DNA from: Acidobacteriota bacterium
GTDB lineage: Bacteria > Acidobacteriota > Terriglobia > Terriglobales > Acidobacteriaceae
Assembly (NCBI GenBank): GCA_021806005.1
Contig: JAJZDM010000007.1
Location: 1-64,000, forward strand
Direction of reading: 5' to 3'
DNA length: 64,000 bases
Shown: one piece after another, positions 53,716-62,384 of the stretch
Layout of the letters: the number at the start of each line of letters is the position of its first letter
Position numbering within the stretch: position 1 is the first letter of the stretch
The notes under the pieces: generated by a model
The model's input: only the letters and a program-made list of their open reading frames with translations
Databases searched by the model: none
What the model was told of the DNA's origin: nothing
Position numbers and translations under genes: made by a program

Positions 53716-53949
53716 ATGGCATCACCACTGACGCTACAGATTAATGGACAACACCGGAGCTTCGAAGATCTCTCTTCACCTGCAACCTTGAAGACCGTCG
53801 TCCTTGCCTTGGCACTTAAAGGCGACCGGGTCGCCGTGGAACTCAACGGTCAAATCATCTCCCGGGAGAGTTGGGAGCAGGTCCAGGTCTCCAACGCTGA
53901 CCGTCTGGAGATCGTTCATTTTGTTGGAGGTGGAAGTTTAATAAAATGA
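53716..53949 (+). CDS. thiS: ThiS-like sulfur carrier with residues after the Gly-Gly
   Basis: 77 residues of the ubiquitin-like fold: LTLQINGQHRSFED, TLKTVVLALALKGDRVAVELNGQIISRESW, then IVHFVGGG. Normal ThiS ends in Gly-Gly, which is adenylated and thiocarboxylated; here four more residues (SLIK) precede the stop, so the tail would have to be removed or the gene is altered. The sequence around the stop is much more AT-rich than its surroundings. A 22-codon ATG frame overlaps the stop (ATGA) in the place thiG often starts, but it does not resemble ThiG. No thiG follows. Confidence 0.82.
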   Translation: MASPLTLQINGQHRSFEDLSSPATLKTVVLALALKGDRVAVELNGQIISRESWEQVQVSNADRLEIVHFVGGGSLIK

Positions 53950-53986
53950 ATATTCTTGAAGTAAATAAAGCGGTTAGCACCTCAAC

Positions 53987-55138
53987 TCAGATCGTTGATT
54001 CCGCCTGCTGAACTGTCCGGAGAAGCTGATCCATCCCATTCTCATAGGGCCGGGGCCAGCCTCCCGCCTCCAGCGCCTGCACCGCCGCTGGTCCACGGGT
54101 TTCAAGCGTCTCCCGAAGCTCCCTGGATGCGTACAGGCGCTGCACGGACTCTTTAATCTGTTCTACGCTAAACGGTTCAATCAAAAGAAAATCGCGCTCT
54201 GGAACCAGGAGCTCAGAGGCTCCGCAGTTGCGCGTGGCAATGGAGGGTACACCGTTGGCCAGAGCCTCGAACAGGGCCATTCCAAAGCCGTCATCCACGC
54301 TGGGCAGGATGAACGCATCGCAACTGGCATAGAACTCGCTGATGTCGGGGACGTAGCCGACCATCTCGACGTTGGGCAATTGGCCGAGCAGGTCTTTGAG
54401 CACGGGATAGCGAAGGATCGCGTCGCCGGAGCGAATCCGCAACAGGGCGTCCGGCAGCGCCAGTTCCTTCCAGGCCTGCAGCAGATACAGATACCCCTTC
54501 CGCAAGGGCTGTCCGCCCACCACCCCCAGCACAAAGGGGGAGCCGGCAACTCTGGGAGATCGCGGCGAGACCTGGGAGCGGCCATACAGGGGAGCCAGCA
54601 CCATCTTCCGGCGCAGGTGCTCCGGGTAGCTGCTCCGGCTGTACTCTGACGGGGAAAGGATGAAGTCCGCGCGCTCATACTCCTCTACCTGGCGTTCGAT
54701 GAACCAGGGGGAGTTGGGCCGGAAAACGCCGCCTGCCTTGCGCGCCTCCTCCACCATCATCCGCTGTTGCACCCGGATATCCGGGCAGGCGCGGTCCAGA
54801 ACAAAGATACCCCCGGAACGCTGAGCGGCCATACCGGTAGCCAGACTGGAGGTGGATGCACCGAGCAGCAGGTCACAGTCCCTCAGCGCTGCTGCAGCGC
54901 AGCGGTCAAACAGGGTGGAGTCCAACTCCTCCAGAGCCAGGGGTGTCTTCCAGTGGGTGAGCCCGCTGAAGATGGCAACCGGAGCAGGAATCCACCGGGT
55001 GCGAACCGCTGGATCAAACTTCCGCATCCGGCTGCGGGGAGTCGCTGTATAGATGCAGACCTTATGACCACGCCGCGCGAACGCGTTGGCAGGCAGGCTG
55101 TAATGCGCCTGGCGTCCAGTGGCAATCACGACCCTCAC
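53987..55138 (-). CDS. GT-B family glycosyltransferase (GT4-like)
   Basis: About 383 residues from GTG 55138 (VRVVIATGRQAHYSLP), which fits the family start; an ATG at 55171 is possible, and the longer frame to 55357 adds a Cys/Arg-rich leader without homology. GT-B features: N-domain beginning VVIATG, central ADFILSPSEYSR, VLGVVGGQPLRKGYLYLLQAW (start of the C-domain), YASCDAFILPSVDDGFGMALFEALANGVPSI with the E-x7-E pair. Acceptor and donor are unknown; exopolysaccharide or lipopolysaccharide decoration is likely for this class. It is the last gene before a MITE copy. Confidence 0.88.
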   Translation of the reverse strand: MRVVIATGRQAHYSLPANAFARRGHKVCIYTATPRSRMRKFDPAVRTRWIPAPVAIFSGLTHWKTPLALEELDSTLFDRCAAAALRDCDLLLGASTSSLATGMAAQRSGGIFVLDRACPDIRVQQRMMVEEARKAGGVFRPNSPWFIERQVEEYERADFILSPSEYSRSSYPEHLRRKMVLAPLYGRSQVSPRSPRVAGSPFVLGVVGGQPLRKGYLYLLQAWKELALPDALLRIRSGDAILRYPVLKDLLGQLPNVEMVGYVPDISEFYASCDAFILPSVDDGFGMALFEALANGVPSIATRNCGASELLVPERDFLLIEPFSVEQIKESVQRLYASRELRETLETRGPAAVQALEAGGWPRPYENGMDQLLRTVQQAESTI

Positions 55139-55396
55139 AGCCTGAACCTCATCCTGACGGAAGAGTATCATCTGGCGGAAACGGGTGGGACTGAGGGTGC
55201 CGCCATCCGGGCTGGAATGCCGAATCAGGAGCCGACCCCAAAACCCTGCCAGCGACCGCTCAGAGGCCGGGAAGCACGCTGCGGAACATATCGTCGAGCC
55301 ACTATACAGAATATGCGTTATCGGACGTTCCTTGTCTCTGGCTTGCCTGCCCCTCAACCCTTCTTTCGCCCCAACCCATTCCTATCCAAGGCTCCT

Positions 55397-55528
55397 TAAG
55401 GCAGTTTCGGTATAGATGTAGATGTCGACTCGACTTCGATGGGCGTTTCCTCCAATCAAAACGCCGCTGCAAGCCCACTTCGGGGTACATCCCCTTTTAT
55501 AGAACCCATCCACTTCGAAACTGTCTTA
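55397..55528 (+). mobile_element. MITE-like repeat, copy 3 (diverged)
   Basis: 132 bp, the most diverged copy. It starts TA-AGGCAGTTTCGGTATAG and ends CCACTTCGAAACTGTCT-TA; the terminal inverted repeats and the CGACTCGACTTCGATGGGCGTTT segment are shared with copies 1 and 2. An extra 15-17 bp (CATCCCCTTTTATAGAA) lies near its right end. The right-terminal TTA on the plus strand is the TAA stop codon of nagB. Confidence 0.7.
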
Positions 55529-56278
55529 GGGTGTCTCGCCCCGCTCAAGCTCCGCTGCCGAATCCTCATCCAGGTACATCGTGGCGTTCGGGTGGGTTCG
55601 GAGAATGCTTGCCGGGCAATGGGTCGAGATCGGGTCGTAGAGTGCTCGCCGTACGATCGCCGCCTTTCTCTTCCCGGGGACCGAGAGGATCAACTCCGGC
55701 ACCTGGAGCAGCGTTGGAATGGTCAGCGTCAGGGCCTGCCTCGGAACCTCTTCGAGGCTGCCGAACCAGCCCTCTGCAAGCTGCTGCTCACGGCAGGCAG
55801 CGTCGAGTGTCACCACCTTCATCGGCTTCGGATCCGCAAAGTCTGCCTCATGAGGCTCATTGAAGGCGAGGTGCCCGTTCTCGCCGATTCCCAGCAGGCA
55901 GATCTGCGGATCGGCAGCGCGGAGTCTCTCGCTGTACTCCAGGCAAATCTCATCGACGTTCGCGGCGTTCCCGTCGATCTCCGCAAAGGCCCCCATCCGG
56001 ACCCGGCTGGTCAGCCGGTCTCGCAGATAGCGACGAAAGGAGCCTGGATGATCCCGATCGAGGCCAATGTACTCATCCAGGTGGAAGCCATGCACCTTTG
56101 CCCATGGAAGCCCGGCAGTGGAGGTCAGGGCGAGCAGCATCTCGAACTGGGACGAGCCGGTGGCAAAGATCACGCCAACCGAGTCCCTCCTGGCGCCCAG
56201 CTCCCGCAACGCCTCTGCCACGGAGGCGGCCGCGGCCTCACCCGCAGCCTTGGCCGTTGGATACACTTCAAGCTTCAT
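55526..56278 (-). CDS. nagB: Glucosamine-6-phosphate deaminase
   Basis: Converts glucosamine-6-phosphate to fructose-6-phosphate and ammonia. 250 residues from the ATG at 56278, preceded by GAGGAGG. Motifs: FATGSSQFEMLLAL (about 40-53), VHGFHLDEYIGLDRDHPGSFRRYL (about 68-91; catalytic Asp), ICLLGIGENGHLAFNEP (about 128-144; catalytic Asp replaced by the EN pair of this class, His kept), and LTIPTLLQV. The stop codon lies in the end of a MITE-like element, so the last residues (ELERGETP) may be changed from the ancestor. It follows nagA on the same strand after 158 bp. Confidence 0.94.
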   Translation of the reverse strand: MKLEVYPTAKAAGEAAAASVAEALRELGARRDSVGVIFATGSSQFEMLLALTSTAGLPWAKVHGFHLDEYIGLDRDHPGSFRRYLRDRLTSRVRMGAFAEIDGNAANVDEICLEYSERLRAADPQICLLGIGENGHLAFNEPHEADFADPKPMKVVTLDAACREQQLAEGWFGSLEEVPRQALTLTIPTLLQVPELILSVPGKRKAAIVRRALYDPISTHCPASILRTHPNATMYLDEDSAAELERGETP

Positions 56279-56436
56279 AAGCCATCCTCCTCGCAAATCC
56301 TTCTGCTGGTCCCCGATGGAACCTTGCGCCCGGTTCGCTCTTCCAGGTACCACCCGCAACCTCATCCCAGGGCCAGTTACCCAGCTTTAGGTCCTGGACG
56401 ACTATCCCTTTAGCCCAACCTTGTCCGGAGAGGCAC

Positions 56437-57573
56437 TCAAGGGGTTGCACCAGCCACAACCAGGCTGACCACTTCGATCTCCCCGCCGGGTGCCCATCGG
56501 AACTGGACCAGGTCGGCAGAAGCACCGACCTGCAGGACCCCACGTTGCCTAACAAAGCGCCCCGGATTCGCGGTGGCCATGCGGATCGCGTCCTGCAGCG
56601 AAAACCCCGGCAGACGCGCCACATTGGCGATGCCCGAGATCAGAGGCAGGGCTGCGCCGGCCAACGTCTCCGTCCCTTCGATGTAGATTTGGCCGTCAGC
56701 GGTCAACTCCACGGCTCCTCCGACCGCTGTGCGATAGCAGCCCGGAGCCGACCCCGCGAGGGCGACCGTATCGGAGACAAGGATGCTTCGATCGACCCCC
56801 TTCGCGCGCAGCATCGCCTTGAGCGTATCCGGGGAGAGATGATGCCCGTCGCCGATGAATGAGGCCGAGAGGCGATCGTCGGCGAGCTGTGCCCATAGCA
56901 GGTTGGGATGCCGCGGAAGTTCGGCCGCCACGCCGTTCCCAAGGTGGGTGGACAGAGTGGCGCCCGCCTCAGCCGCCGCATGGATGCGGGTTGGATCGGC
57001 ATCGCTGTGGCCGATCGCCACCATGCAGCCCCTGCGCACAAGATGAGCGATGTAAGGCAACGCCTGGGCATGGTGCGGAGAGACCGTCACCATGCCTACC
57101 AGGTCGCCGCAGGCCGCCTGCCAGCGCTCAAACTCCGCGATCTCAGGAGGCCTCACGTGGTCGCGCGTGTGGGCGCCCCGCGGGCCATCCGTAGCCGAGA
57201 TGTGTGGACCCTCCACATGCACATAGGGGGCTACATGCCTTACCAGTGGGGATCGATGCCGCGCCTCGGCGATCGCGCGAAGAGCGGCGATGATCCGGTC
57301 TTCCGGGGCCGTAATCACGGTTGGGAGGAACGTGGTCACCCCGACGGCGAAGAGGCGCTGTGTGAGCTCCATTACCAGATCGGGAGTGATGAATTCGGCA
57401 TTCAGATCGCAGCCGGCGTAACCATTCACCTGCAGGTCAATGAACCCGGGCGAGATCCACAGATCTTCACCTGGAGGCGCGGGAGTAATCTCCCGGATGA
57501 TTCCCTTCTCGATGAGGATCTCGACGGACTTGCCGCTGATCGGATCGCGTCCCTGAAGCGTCTTTGAAGCCAT
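56437..57573 (-). CDS. nagA: N-acetylglucosamine-6-phosphate deacetylase
   Basis: Removes acetate from GlcNAc-6-P, feeding nagB. 378 residues from the ATG at 57573 (MASKTLQGRD), matching the family N-terminus; in-frame ATGs further upstream (57597, 57609) are close and cannot be excluded. Motifs: SPGFIDLQVNGYAGCDLN (metal-region of the amidohydrolase fold), HVEGPHIS (metal Glu), AIGHSDADP (His), STHLGNG (His) and ILVSDTVALAG (catalytic Asp). Together with nagB and the divergent exported GH20-like gene it forms a GlcNAc-use locus. Confidence 0.94.
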   Translation of the reverse strand: MASKTLQGRDPISGKSVEILIEKGIIREITPAPPGEDLWISPGFIDLQVNGYAGCDLNAEFITPDLVMELTQRLFAVGVTTFLPTVITAPEDRIIAALRAIAEARHRSPLVRHVAPYVHVEGPHISATDGPRGAHTRDHVRPPEIAEFERWQAACGDLVGMVTVSPHHAQALPYIAHLVRRGCMVAIGHSDADPTRIHAAAEAGATLSTHLGNGVAAELPRHPNLLWAQLADDRLSASFIGDGHHLSPDTLKAMLRAKGVDRSILVSDTVALAGSAPGCYRTAVGGAVELTADGQIYIEGTETLAGAALPLISGIANVARLPGFSLQDAIRMATANPGRFVRQRGVLQVGASADLVQFRWAPGGEIEVVSLVVAGATP

Positions 57574-57790
57574 CTCGGTTCGCGCCAAGTCTACCATCCT
57601 TTCTGGCATCCAATTGGACATCCTTTCGGGCGATTCCCAGACAGGCCTTCCAGCGGCGGTGTGTACCCCTCGAATGCGCCTCAAAAGATCGAAGTATCGC
57701 GTTTCAAGCGCGAAGATGCTATAGCGTTAAATCACTCACGCTGAAGGCGTGCCGGAAGCAGCGGCGACCATCCCTTGAGGAGGCTCCCCT

Positions 57791-59491
57791 CTGAAGACGC
57801 TCAACCCGAACCGACGTGATTTTCTCCGTGAAGCCGGAATGACCGTGGCTGGCTCTGTCGCAGTTCCATCCTGGCTGGGAAGACCAGCGCAGCGTGCTCG
57901 GGATGGGGCGGCATCCCCTGTTGCCCACTCCGGACCAGTTCCGCGCCCCATACTTGGACTGATGGTGGATGCCGGGCGAGTTCCAGAGAAGCTCGACTAC
58001 TACCGCAGGGTGATCGATTTCTGCGCGGAGTGGGAATGCAACACGCTTCAGTTCCGCATCGCCGACGACCAGGGCAGCGCATTGCGCTTTGCCTCCGTTC
58101 CCGGTCTGGTCACGCATAAGAATGCCTTTGCGCCAGAACAACTCAAGGATCTTGCCGACTACGGTCAACGACGGGGCGTGGATCTGCTGCCCGAGATTGA
58201 ATCCTTCGGGCACACCGGCTACATCACGCGATCCCCTGTTTATGCGCACCTGCTGGATCGCGACCCCAACGGCACGGCGGATTTTACCGGCCTTTGTCCG
58301 GTCCATCCGGAGACGCTGGCCCTGATGACCAGGCTCTATGGCGAAGTTGCCTCTATCTTTCCTTCGATCTATCTGCACGGCGGCTGTGACGAGGTGAACT
58401 GGGGAGGCTCCGCGCTCTCCCGTCAGGCTCTGCACAGCCGGAGCCGAGCCCAGGTCTGGGCGGATTACCTCAACGCCCTCCACCAGGTAGCGGCTGAGCT
58501 CAGCAAGGAGTTCATTGTGTGGGGGGACTATGTGCTGCACAAGCTGCCCCAGGTGCTCCCCTTGCTCGACAAGCAGATCATCATCATGGACTGGGACTAT
58601 GCGGCCAACGATGCGGTTCCCCTCCGGCGCTCGCTCGATCAGGTTGCAGCGCACGGTGCGCGGGCGATCGGAGCGCCCGCGCTCTCCTGCTACCGATGGG
58701 GTCCCAGGGTGGGCGGCGAGCAACTGCGCAACGTCGACGCGTATGCGAACGCGTATCTGGCCTCGAGCAACCCCGCATCTCTCGGAGTTGTCGTCACCAA
58801 CTGGGTCCCCAGCAGGTATCTGCAAAACTCCATCTGGGACAGCTTTGCCTATGCCGCCGTTGCCTTAAGCAAAGGAACGGCAACCGCGCAGACCTCGGGA
58901 CTCCGCCGCTTCGTAGAGAAGCACTACCAGGCCACATGGAACGAGGAATGGAGAGAGGTCTTCGAGAGCCTGTACAACGCCGCGCCTTACTGGCCTGGAG
59001 CTTCCACCACCTCCTGGGAGGGGATCGAGTTGCCGGTTCCGTGGAGCAGTGACGCTCAACTCACCGCCCTTCTGGCGTCCGGCGCCCCGGCACAGAACCC
59101 GTTTACACGGCTGGCCAGCCTGCTGGTTCTGCTGGAGCCTGGTGTAATGGACAATCTCCCTGACTTCCAGGCGTTTGCTCTTTGCGTCCAATATCTGGAG
59201 AGGATGTACTGGCGCCAGACTGTCGTACTGGAACTGGCGACGCAGCGCCCACTGAAACAGGACCGCGCGGCGTTGCTCATGGAGGCGATCGCCACCCGGG
59301 ACGAAGCTCTCACCCAGGCTCTCACCGACGCCTGGAGTGTGGGCCGTTTTGCCGACTCGGCCGCGGCATCGCAGCCGCTGTTCGGTCTGCGAGCGAAGGA
59401 TCAGATGCTCTTTCAGTGGAAACAGGCCTCGCATTACTCGGCCTCGCTGGCGCGGAATCCAGACAGGTTCTACAGATTGCTGCAGGAATAG
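57791..59491 (+). CDS. Exported GH20-like beta-hexosaminidase, probable CTG start
   Basis: About 566 residues. In this frame a stop lies at 57776; the first possible start is CTG 57791, 6 bases after a perfect GAGGAGG, and it gives a Tat signal LKTLNPNRRDFLREAG followed by a hydrophobic stretch. ATG 57839 has no ribosome site and would remove the twin arginines. The catalytic barrel contains ILGLMVDAGR, PEIESFGHTGYI, and IYLHGGCDEVNWGG with the Asp-Glu pair (about 200-201) of GH20 hexosaminidases. It probably releases GlcNAc (or GalNAc) outside the membrane for NagA/NagB. No classical GH20b N-domain is seen. Confidence 0.85.
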   Translation: MKTLNPNRRDFLREAGMTVAGSVAVPSWLGRPAQRARDGAASPVAHSGPVPRPILGLMVDAGRVPEKLDYYRRVIDFCAEWECNTLQFRIADDQGSALRFASVPGLVTHKNAFAPEQLKDLADYGQRRGVDLLPEIESFGHTGYITRSPVYAHLLDRDPNGTADFTGLCPVHPETLALMTRLYGEVASIFPSIYLHGGCDEVNWGGSALSRQALHSRSRAQVWADYLNALHQVAAELSKEFIVWGDYVLHKLPQVLPLLDKQIIIMDWDYAANDAVPLRRSLDQVAAHGARAIGAPALSCYRWGPRVGGEQLRNVDAYANAYLASSNPASLGVVVTNWVPSRYLQNSIWDSFAYAAVALSKGTATAQTSGLRRFVEKHYQATWNEEWREVFESLYNAAPYWPGASTTSWEGIELPVPWSSDAQLTALLASGAPAQNPFTRLASLLVLLEPGVMDNLPDFQAFALCVQYLERMYWRQTVVLELATQRPLKQDRAALLMEAIATRDEALTQALTDAWSVGRFADSAAASQPLFGLRAKDQMLFQWKQASHYSASLARNPDRFYRLLQE

Positions 59492-59771
59492 CGATGGCTG
59501 CATCTCCCATGCGGAACCAGGGAAGTTCCGCTGCTCGAAGCTCTGAAGCTGGCTCCGGGAAGCGTCGAACGCCACAGTCTCATCCGTTCCGTTGCTGAAC
59601 TGGCCCACTTCTTTAATGCCAGACGCAAACAACTCCTGGCGCTTTGTCCCCATCTAACCAAGAGCGTCTTGTTTCAACTTTGGATGCGTCTAAGGATCAG
59701 ACGCGTTGATGTTCTCAGACCGGAAAGTCTGGTAACCTGAGCTAGTCTGGATGTTGAGGAGGAGAGTGTCG
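59492..59771 (+). other. 280-bp region after the GH20-like gene with an in-frame continuation
   Basis: Directly after the GH20-like stop (TAG) the same frame stays open for about 80 codons (REVPLLEALKLAPGSVE... to a TGA near 59739). There is no start codon or ribosome site inside it. It may be a remnant of a longer C-terminus or chance. A separate 34-codon frame (ATG 59494) is also unconvincing. Confidence 0.35.
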
Positions 59772-60152
59772 GTGCAATGGAATGCCAGAAAGCTGCTGGG
59801 TGGCCTCTCGAAGTGCGCCCTTTTGCTGCTTTCGATTCTGGTCATCGGCTGGGGCCTGGGCGCGAAGCTCGATCTCTACCACGCCGGCAAGCACCAACTC
59901 CCCACAACCGATTCGACGGCCAAACTCTCTGCGGAGACTCGCTCCACCCCTGTGCTCCTTTCGGCGCCGCAGCGGTCTAGACCGCGTGTGACTTCGGATT
60001 CGGTCATTCTGGCCAGCGTTCATTTTCATCTGCCGGAGGCTCGGTTCTCTGCATCCGTGATTCGGCAGATGAGAGACAGGCGTGTTGATGAGCAGCAAAA
60101 TCACATCTACGGCCAAAATTGTATGCGACGCCCTCCGCCCGTTCTCTCCTGA
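59772..60152 (+). CDS. Small single-pass membrane or secreted protein, unknown
   Basis: 126 residues from GTG 59772, about 7 bases after AGGAGGAG; an ATG at 59751 is the other candidate. A hydrophobic helix at residues about 12-32 (ALLLLSILVIGWGLG) follows a basic N-terminus. The rest is Pro/Arg/Thr-rich and low in conserved features. I do not recognise a family. It stands alone before a long non-coding stretch. Confidence 0.55.
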   Translation: MQWNARKLLGGLSKCALLLLSILVIGWGLGAKLDLYHAGKHQLPTTDSTAKLSAETRSTPVLLSAPQRSRPRVTSDSVILASVHFHLPEARFSASVIRQMRDRRVDEQQNHIYGQNCMRRPPPVLS

Positions 60153-61003
60153 TCTGGTTCTGGATTCTTCGTCCCGCGTATCAAGGATCATCCGTCATTA
60201 AAGGCTGAATTGCTCTCGAGCCTGCCTTGAAGGCAGATGATTCTGAGTACGATATACATAACTCATCAGCAGGTTCTCGCGATGGTTCTTCGCGCTGGCG
60301 GTGCAATCTTCTCACCGCGTTTGATGCTGATGAGGATGCATGCCGGGGATTGTTTCCAAAGTTTTTCCTGGGATCGCTGAGGCAACCAGCGATCGCCGGG
60401 TGAGGGCTCAGGAACGTGCGGGTCTTAGATGGCAAAATACGCGGTGGGTTCAAGATCTCCAGCGTTCTGGGGCAAGGTGCGGTGCTCGCAGGCGTGGGAT
60501 GCTTCCGGATGGAGTTGCCGTCCCGGCGCTCTTCTCGCGACGCATCAGGACCAGCGGCTCCTGGATCCGCTGCAGCCGGGCTTTTGTCTCCACAAGAGCG
60601 TCACGAAACGAACTCCGGAACGATGAGCCACGGACGGATCCGATTCGAAGCTCAAGGTATCTCTCCCTCTCCCACCGCAAACCCCCGGGTGCTCCCGGCT
60701 GGGTCCCAAGGCTATGCCCGGAGCCCACACAGCCCCGCTCACCTTCTTTTCCCTGTCGTTGACTGGACGATCTCACTCCCCTCTCGAGTGGCCGTCCGGC
60801 GTGATGCGGGGAACGGTCTGGCAGCTCTGCCGCCCGGTGTCCCGCACTTCTCCCTCTACGCCCCAACTCTTCCCTTCCCTGGCGGAGGCGCCGCAAGGCG
60901 TTTTGTCAGGCGCTCCTCCCTGGAGGAGCCTCCGAGAGTTGACCCTTCTCTTTGCTAATCCGGCATCCCGTGCACCTTTATTGATCAACAGGAGCTCTAC
61001 CCA
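60153..61003. other. 851-bp region without a supported gene, upstream of the second RND operon
   Basis: Several frames of 140-180 codons on both strands are Arg/Pro/Gly-rich, overlap one another and lack ribosome sites, as expected in GC-rich non-coding DNA. Small hairpins occur near its end (CGCC-GCAA-GGCG at about 60888-60901 and CTCCTC / GAGGAG at about 60915-60931). The second RND adaptor's promoter must lie here. Confidence 0.5.
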
Positions 61004-62296
61004 ATGCGCTATCCGCACTCAGTACTATCCGTCACGGCTTCCCTTTGCGCTGTCTTCGGGATCACATCCTGCCATAGCGGCGACGCCGCTCCTGCTCCAA
61101 AAGCCGCTTCGGCTCCCTCGGCCCTGGTTGCCGTGGCTCAGCGCGGCAATATGGCCTACTCGGTCACGCTGGTCGGACAGTTTCAGCCCTACCAGGTAGT
61201 CGATGTCCACCCCAAGGTCAGCGGATACATGGAAAAGATCAACGTCGACATCGGCGACATCGTGCACAAGGGAGAGACCCTGGCGATTCTTGACGTTCCC
61301 GAACTGCGGGCCCAGTTGCGGCAGTCGGCCTTTGAGCTGCAGCAGAGCAAGCAGGCGGTACAGCGCGCGCAGCAGGAGATCAATCGCGCCGTTGCCTTGA
61401 ACTACGCGCTGCATGCGGAGTCCACCCGGCTGGACAAGGCTGCCGCGACGCAGCCCGGCCTGATCGCGCAGCAGGAGCTGGATGACGCGCGGGCCAAGGA
61501 CCTGGACTCCAAGGCGCAGATTGAAGCGGCAACCGCGGCGATGGCCGCCGCCCAGCAGCAGGAGGCGGCAGCCCAATCCGACAACGAGCGCTTCACGGCG
61601 CTGGAGAACTACACGGATGTGGTTGCTCCGTTCGATGGTGTGGTGATCTGGCGCTACGCGGATACCGGAGCGCTGATCCAGGGTGGAACCACCACCAACG
61701 ACGCGGCGCTGCCCATCGTCCGCCTGTCGCAGAGCAACCTTTTGCGTCTGCGCTTTCCGGTACCGGAGAATGACGTGCGGACCATCCATCTGGGCGATAC
61801 CGTCTCGGTGCGTGTCGATGCCGTCCATCGTTCCTACCAGGGAAAGATCGTTCGCTTTACGCGCAGCGTGAACTTCGAGACACGGACCATGGAGACGGAG
61901 ATCGACATTGAGAATCCGAAACTCACCCTCACACCTGGAATGTACGCGGTGGCAAACCTGCCGCTGTCGACGGCTGAGAATGTAGTCACGGTCCCCGTAG
62001 AAGCCCTGGCGCTGAATGGAAGCCAGGAGACGGTCTATGCGCTTGACAGCACCAATCACGTGCATATCCGGAATGTGACGCTTGGGATCATTGGGCAGAA
62101 GCTTGCTCAAGTTAACAGCGGGTTGGCTGTTGGCGATCGTGTGATCGATGGGGGTCAGGAAAAATATCGGGAGGGTGAAGTTGTGGACCCGCGGATTGTC
62201 TCCACGCTGGCATCCGAAACCTCCCAGCAGACCGGCGGCATGATTGACATGAAAAAAGAAGAGGCAGTCACCGATGCGTCCTTGGCGCCCAGCTAA
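61004..62296 (+). CDS. RND periplasmic adaptor lipoprotein, second efflux system
   Basis: 430 residues with an Sec leader and true lipobox ITSC (Cys23). The adaptor pattern is clear: lipoyl half VHPKVSGYMEKINVDIGDIVHKGETLAILDVPEL (about 68-100), a long Gln/Ala helical hairpin (about 100-200), the second lipoyl half TDVVAPFDGVVIWRYADTGALI, then the beta-barrel and membrane-proximal domain. CAGGAG precedes the ATG. It lies 88 bp before the RND pump gene. No TetR-type regulator is next to it. Confidence 0.93.
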   Translation: MRYPHSVLSVTASLCAVFGITSCHSGDAAPAPKAASAPSALVAVAQRGNMAYSVTLVGQFQPYQVVDVHPKVSGYMEKINVDIGDIVHKGETLAILDVPELRAQLRQSAFELQQSKQAVQRAQQEINRAVALNYALHAESTRLDKAAATQPGLIAQQELDDARAKDLDSKAQIEAATAAMAAAQQQEAAAQSDNERFTALENYTDVVAPFDGVVIWRYADTGALIQGGTTTNDAALPIVRLSQSNLLRLRFPVPENDVRTIHLGDTVSVRVDAVHRSYQGKIVRFTRSVNFETRTMETEIDIENPKLTLTPGMYAVANLPLSTAENVVTVPVEALALNGSQETVYALDSTNHVHIRNVTLGIIGQKLAQVNSGLAVGDRVIDGGQEKYREGEVVDPRIVSTLASETSQQTGGMIDMKKEEAVTDASLAPS

Positions 62297-62384
62297 AGCC
62301 CGTGCCTCTGCGCAGTAACCCGCCAGTCCCTGGCGGGCGAGCCTACTCTTCACTTCGGCTACCCATACTAGGAGTATTTGTTCC

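Noticed and set aside
60416-60958. 180-codon frame before the second RND operon
   Set aside because: Overlaps an equally long antisense frame; no ribosome site; Arg/Pro-rich composition.
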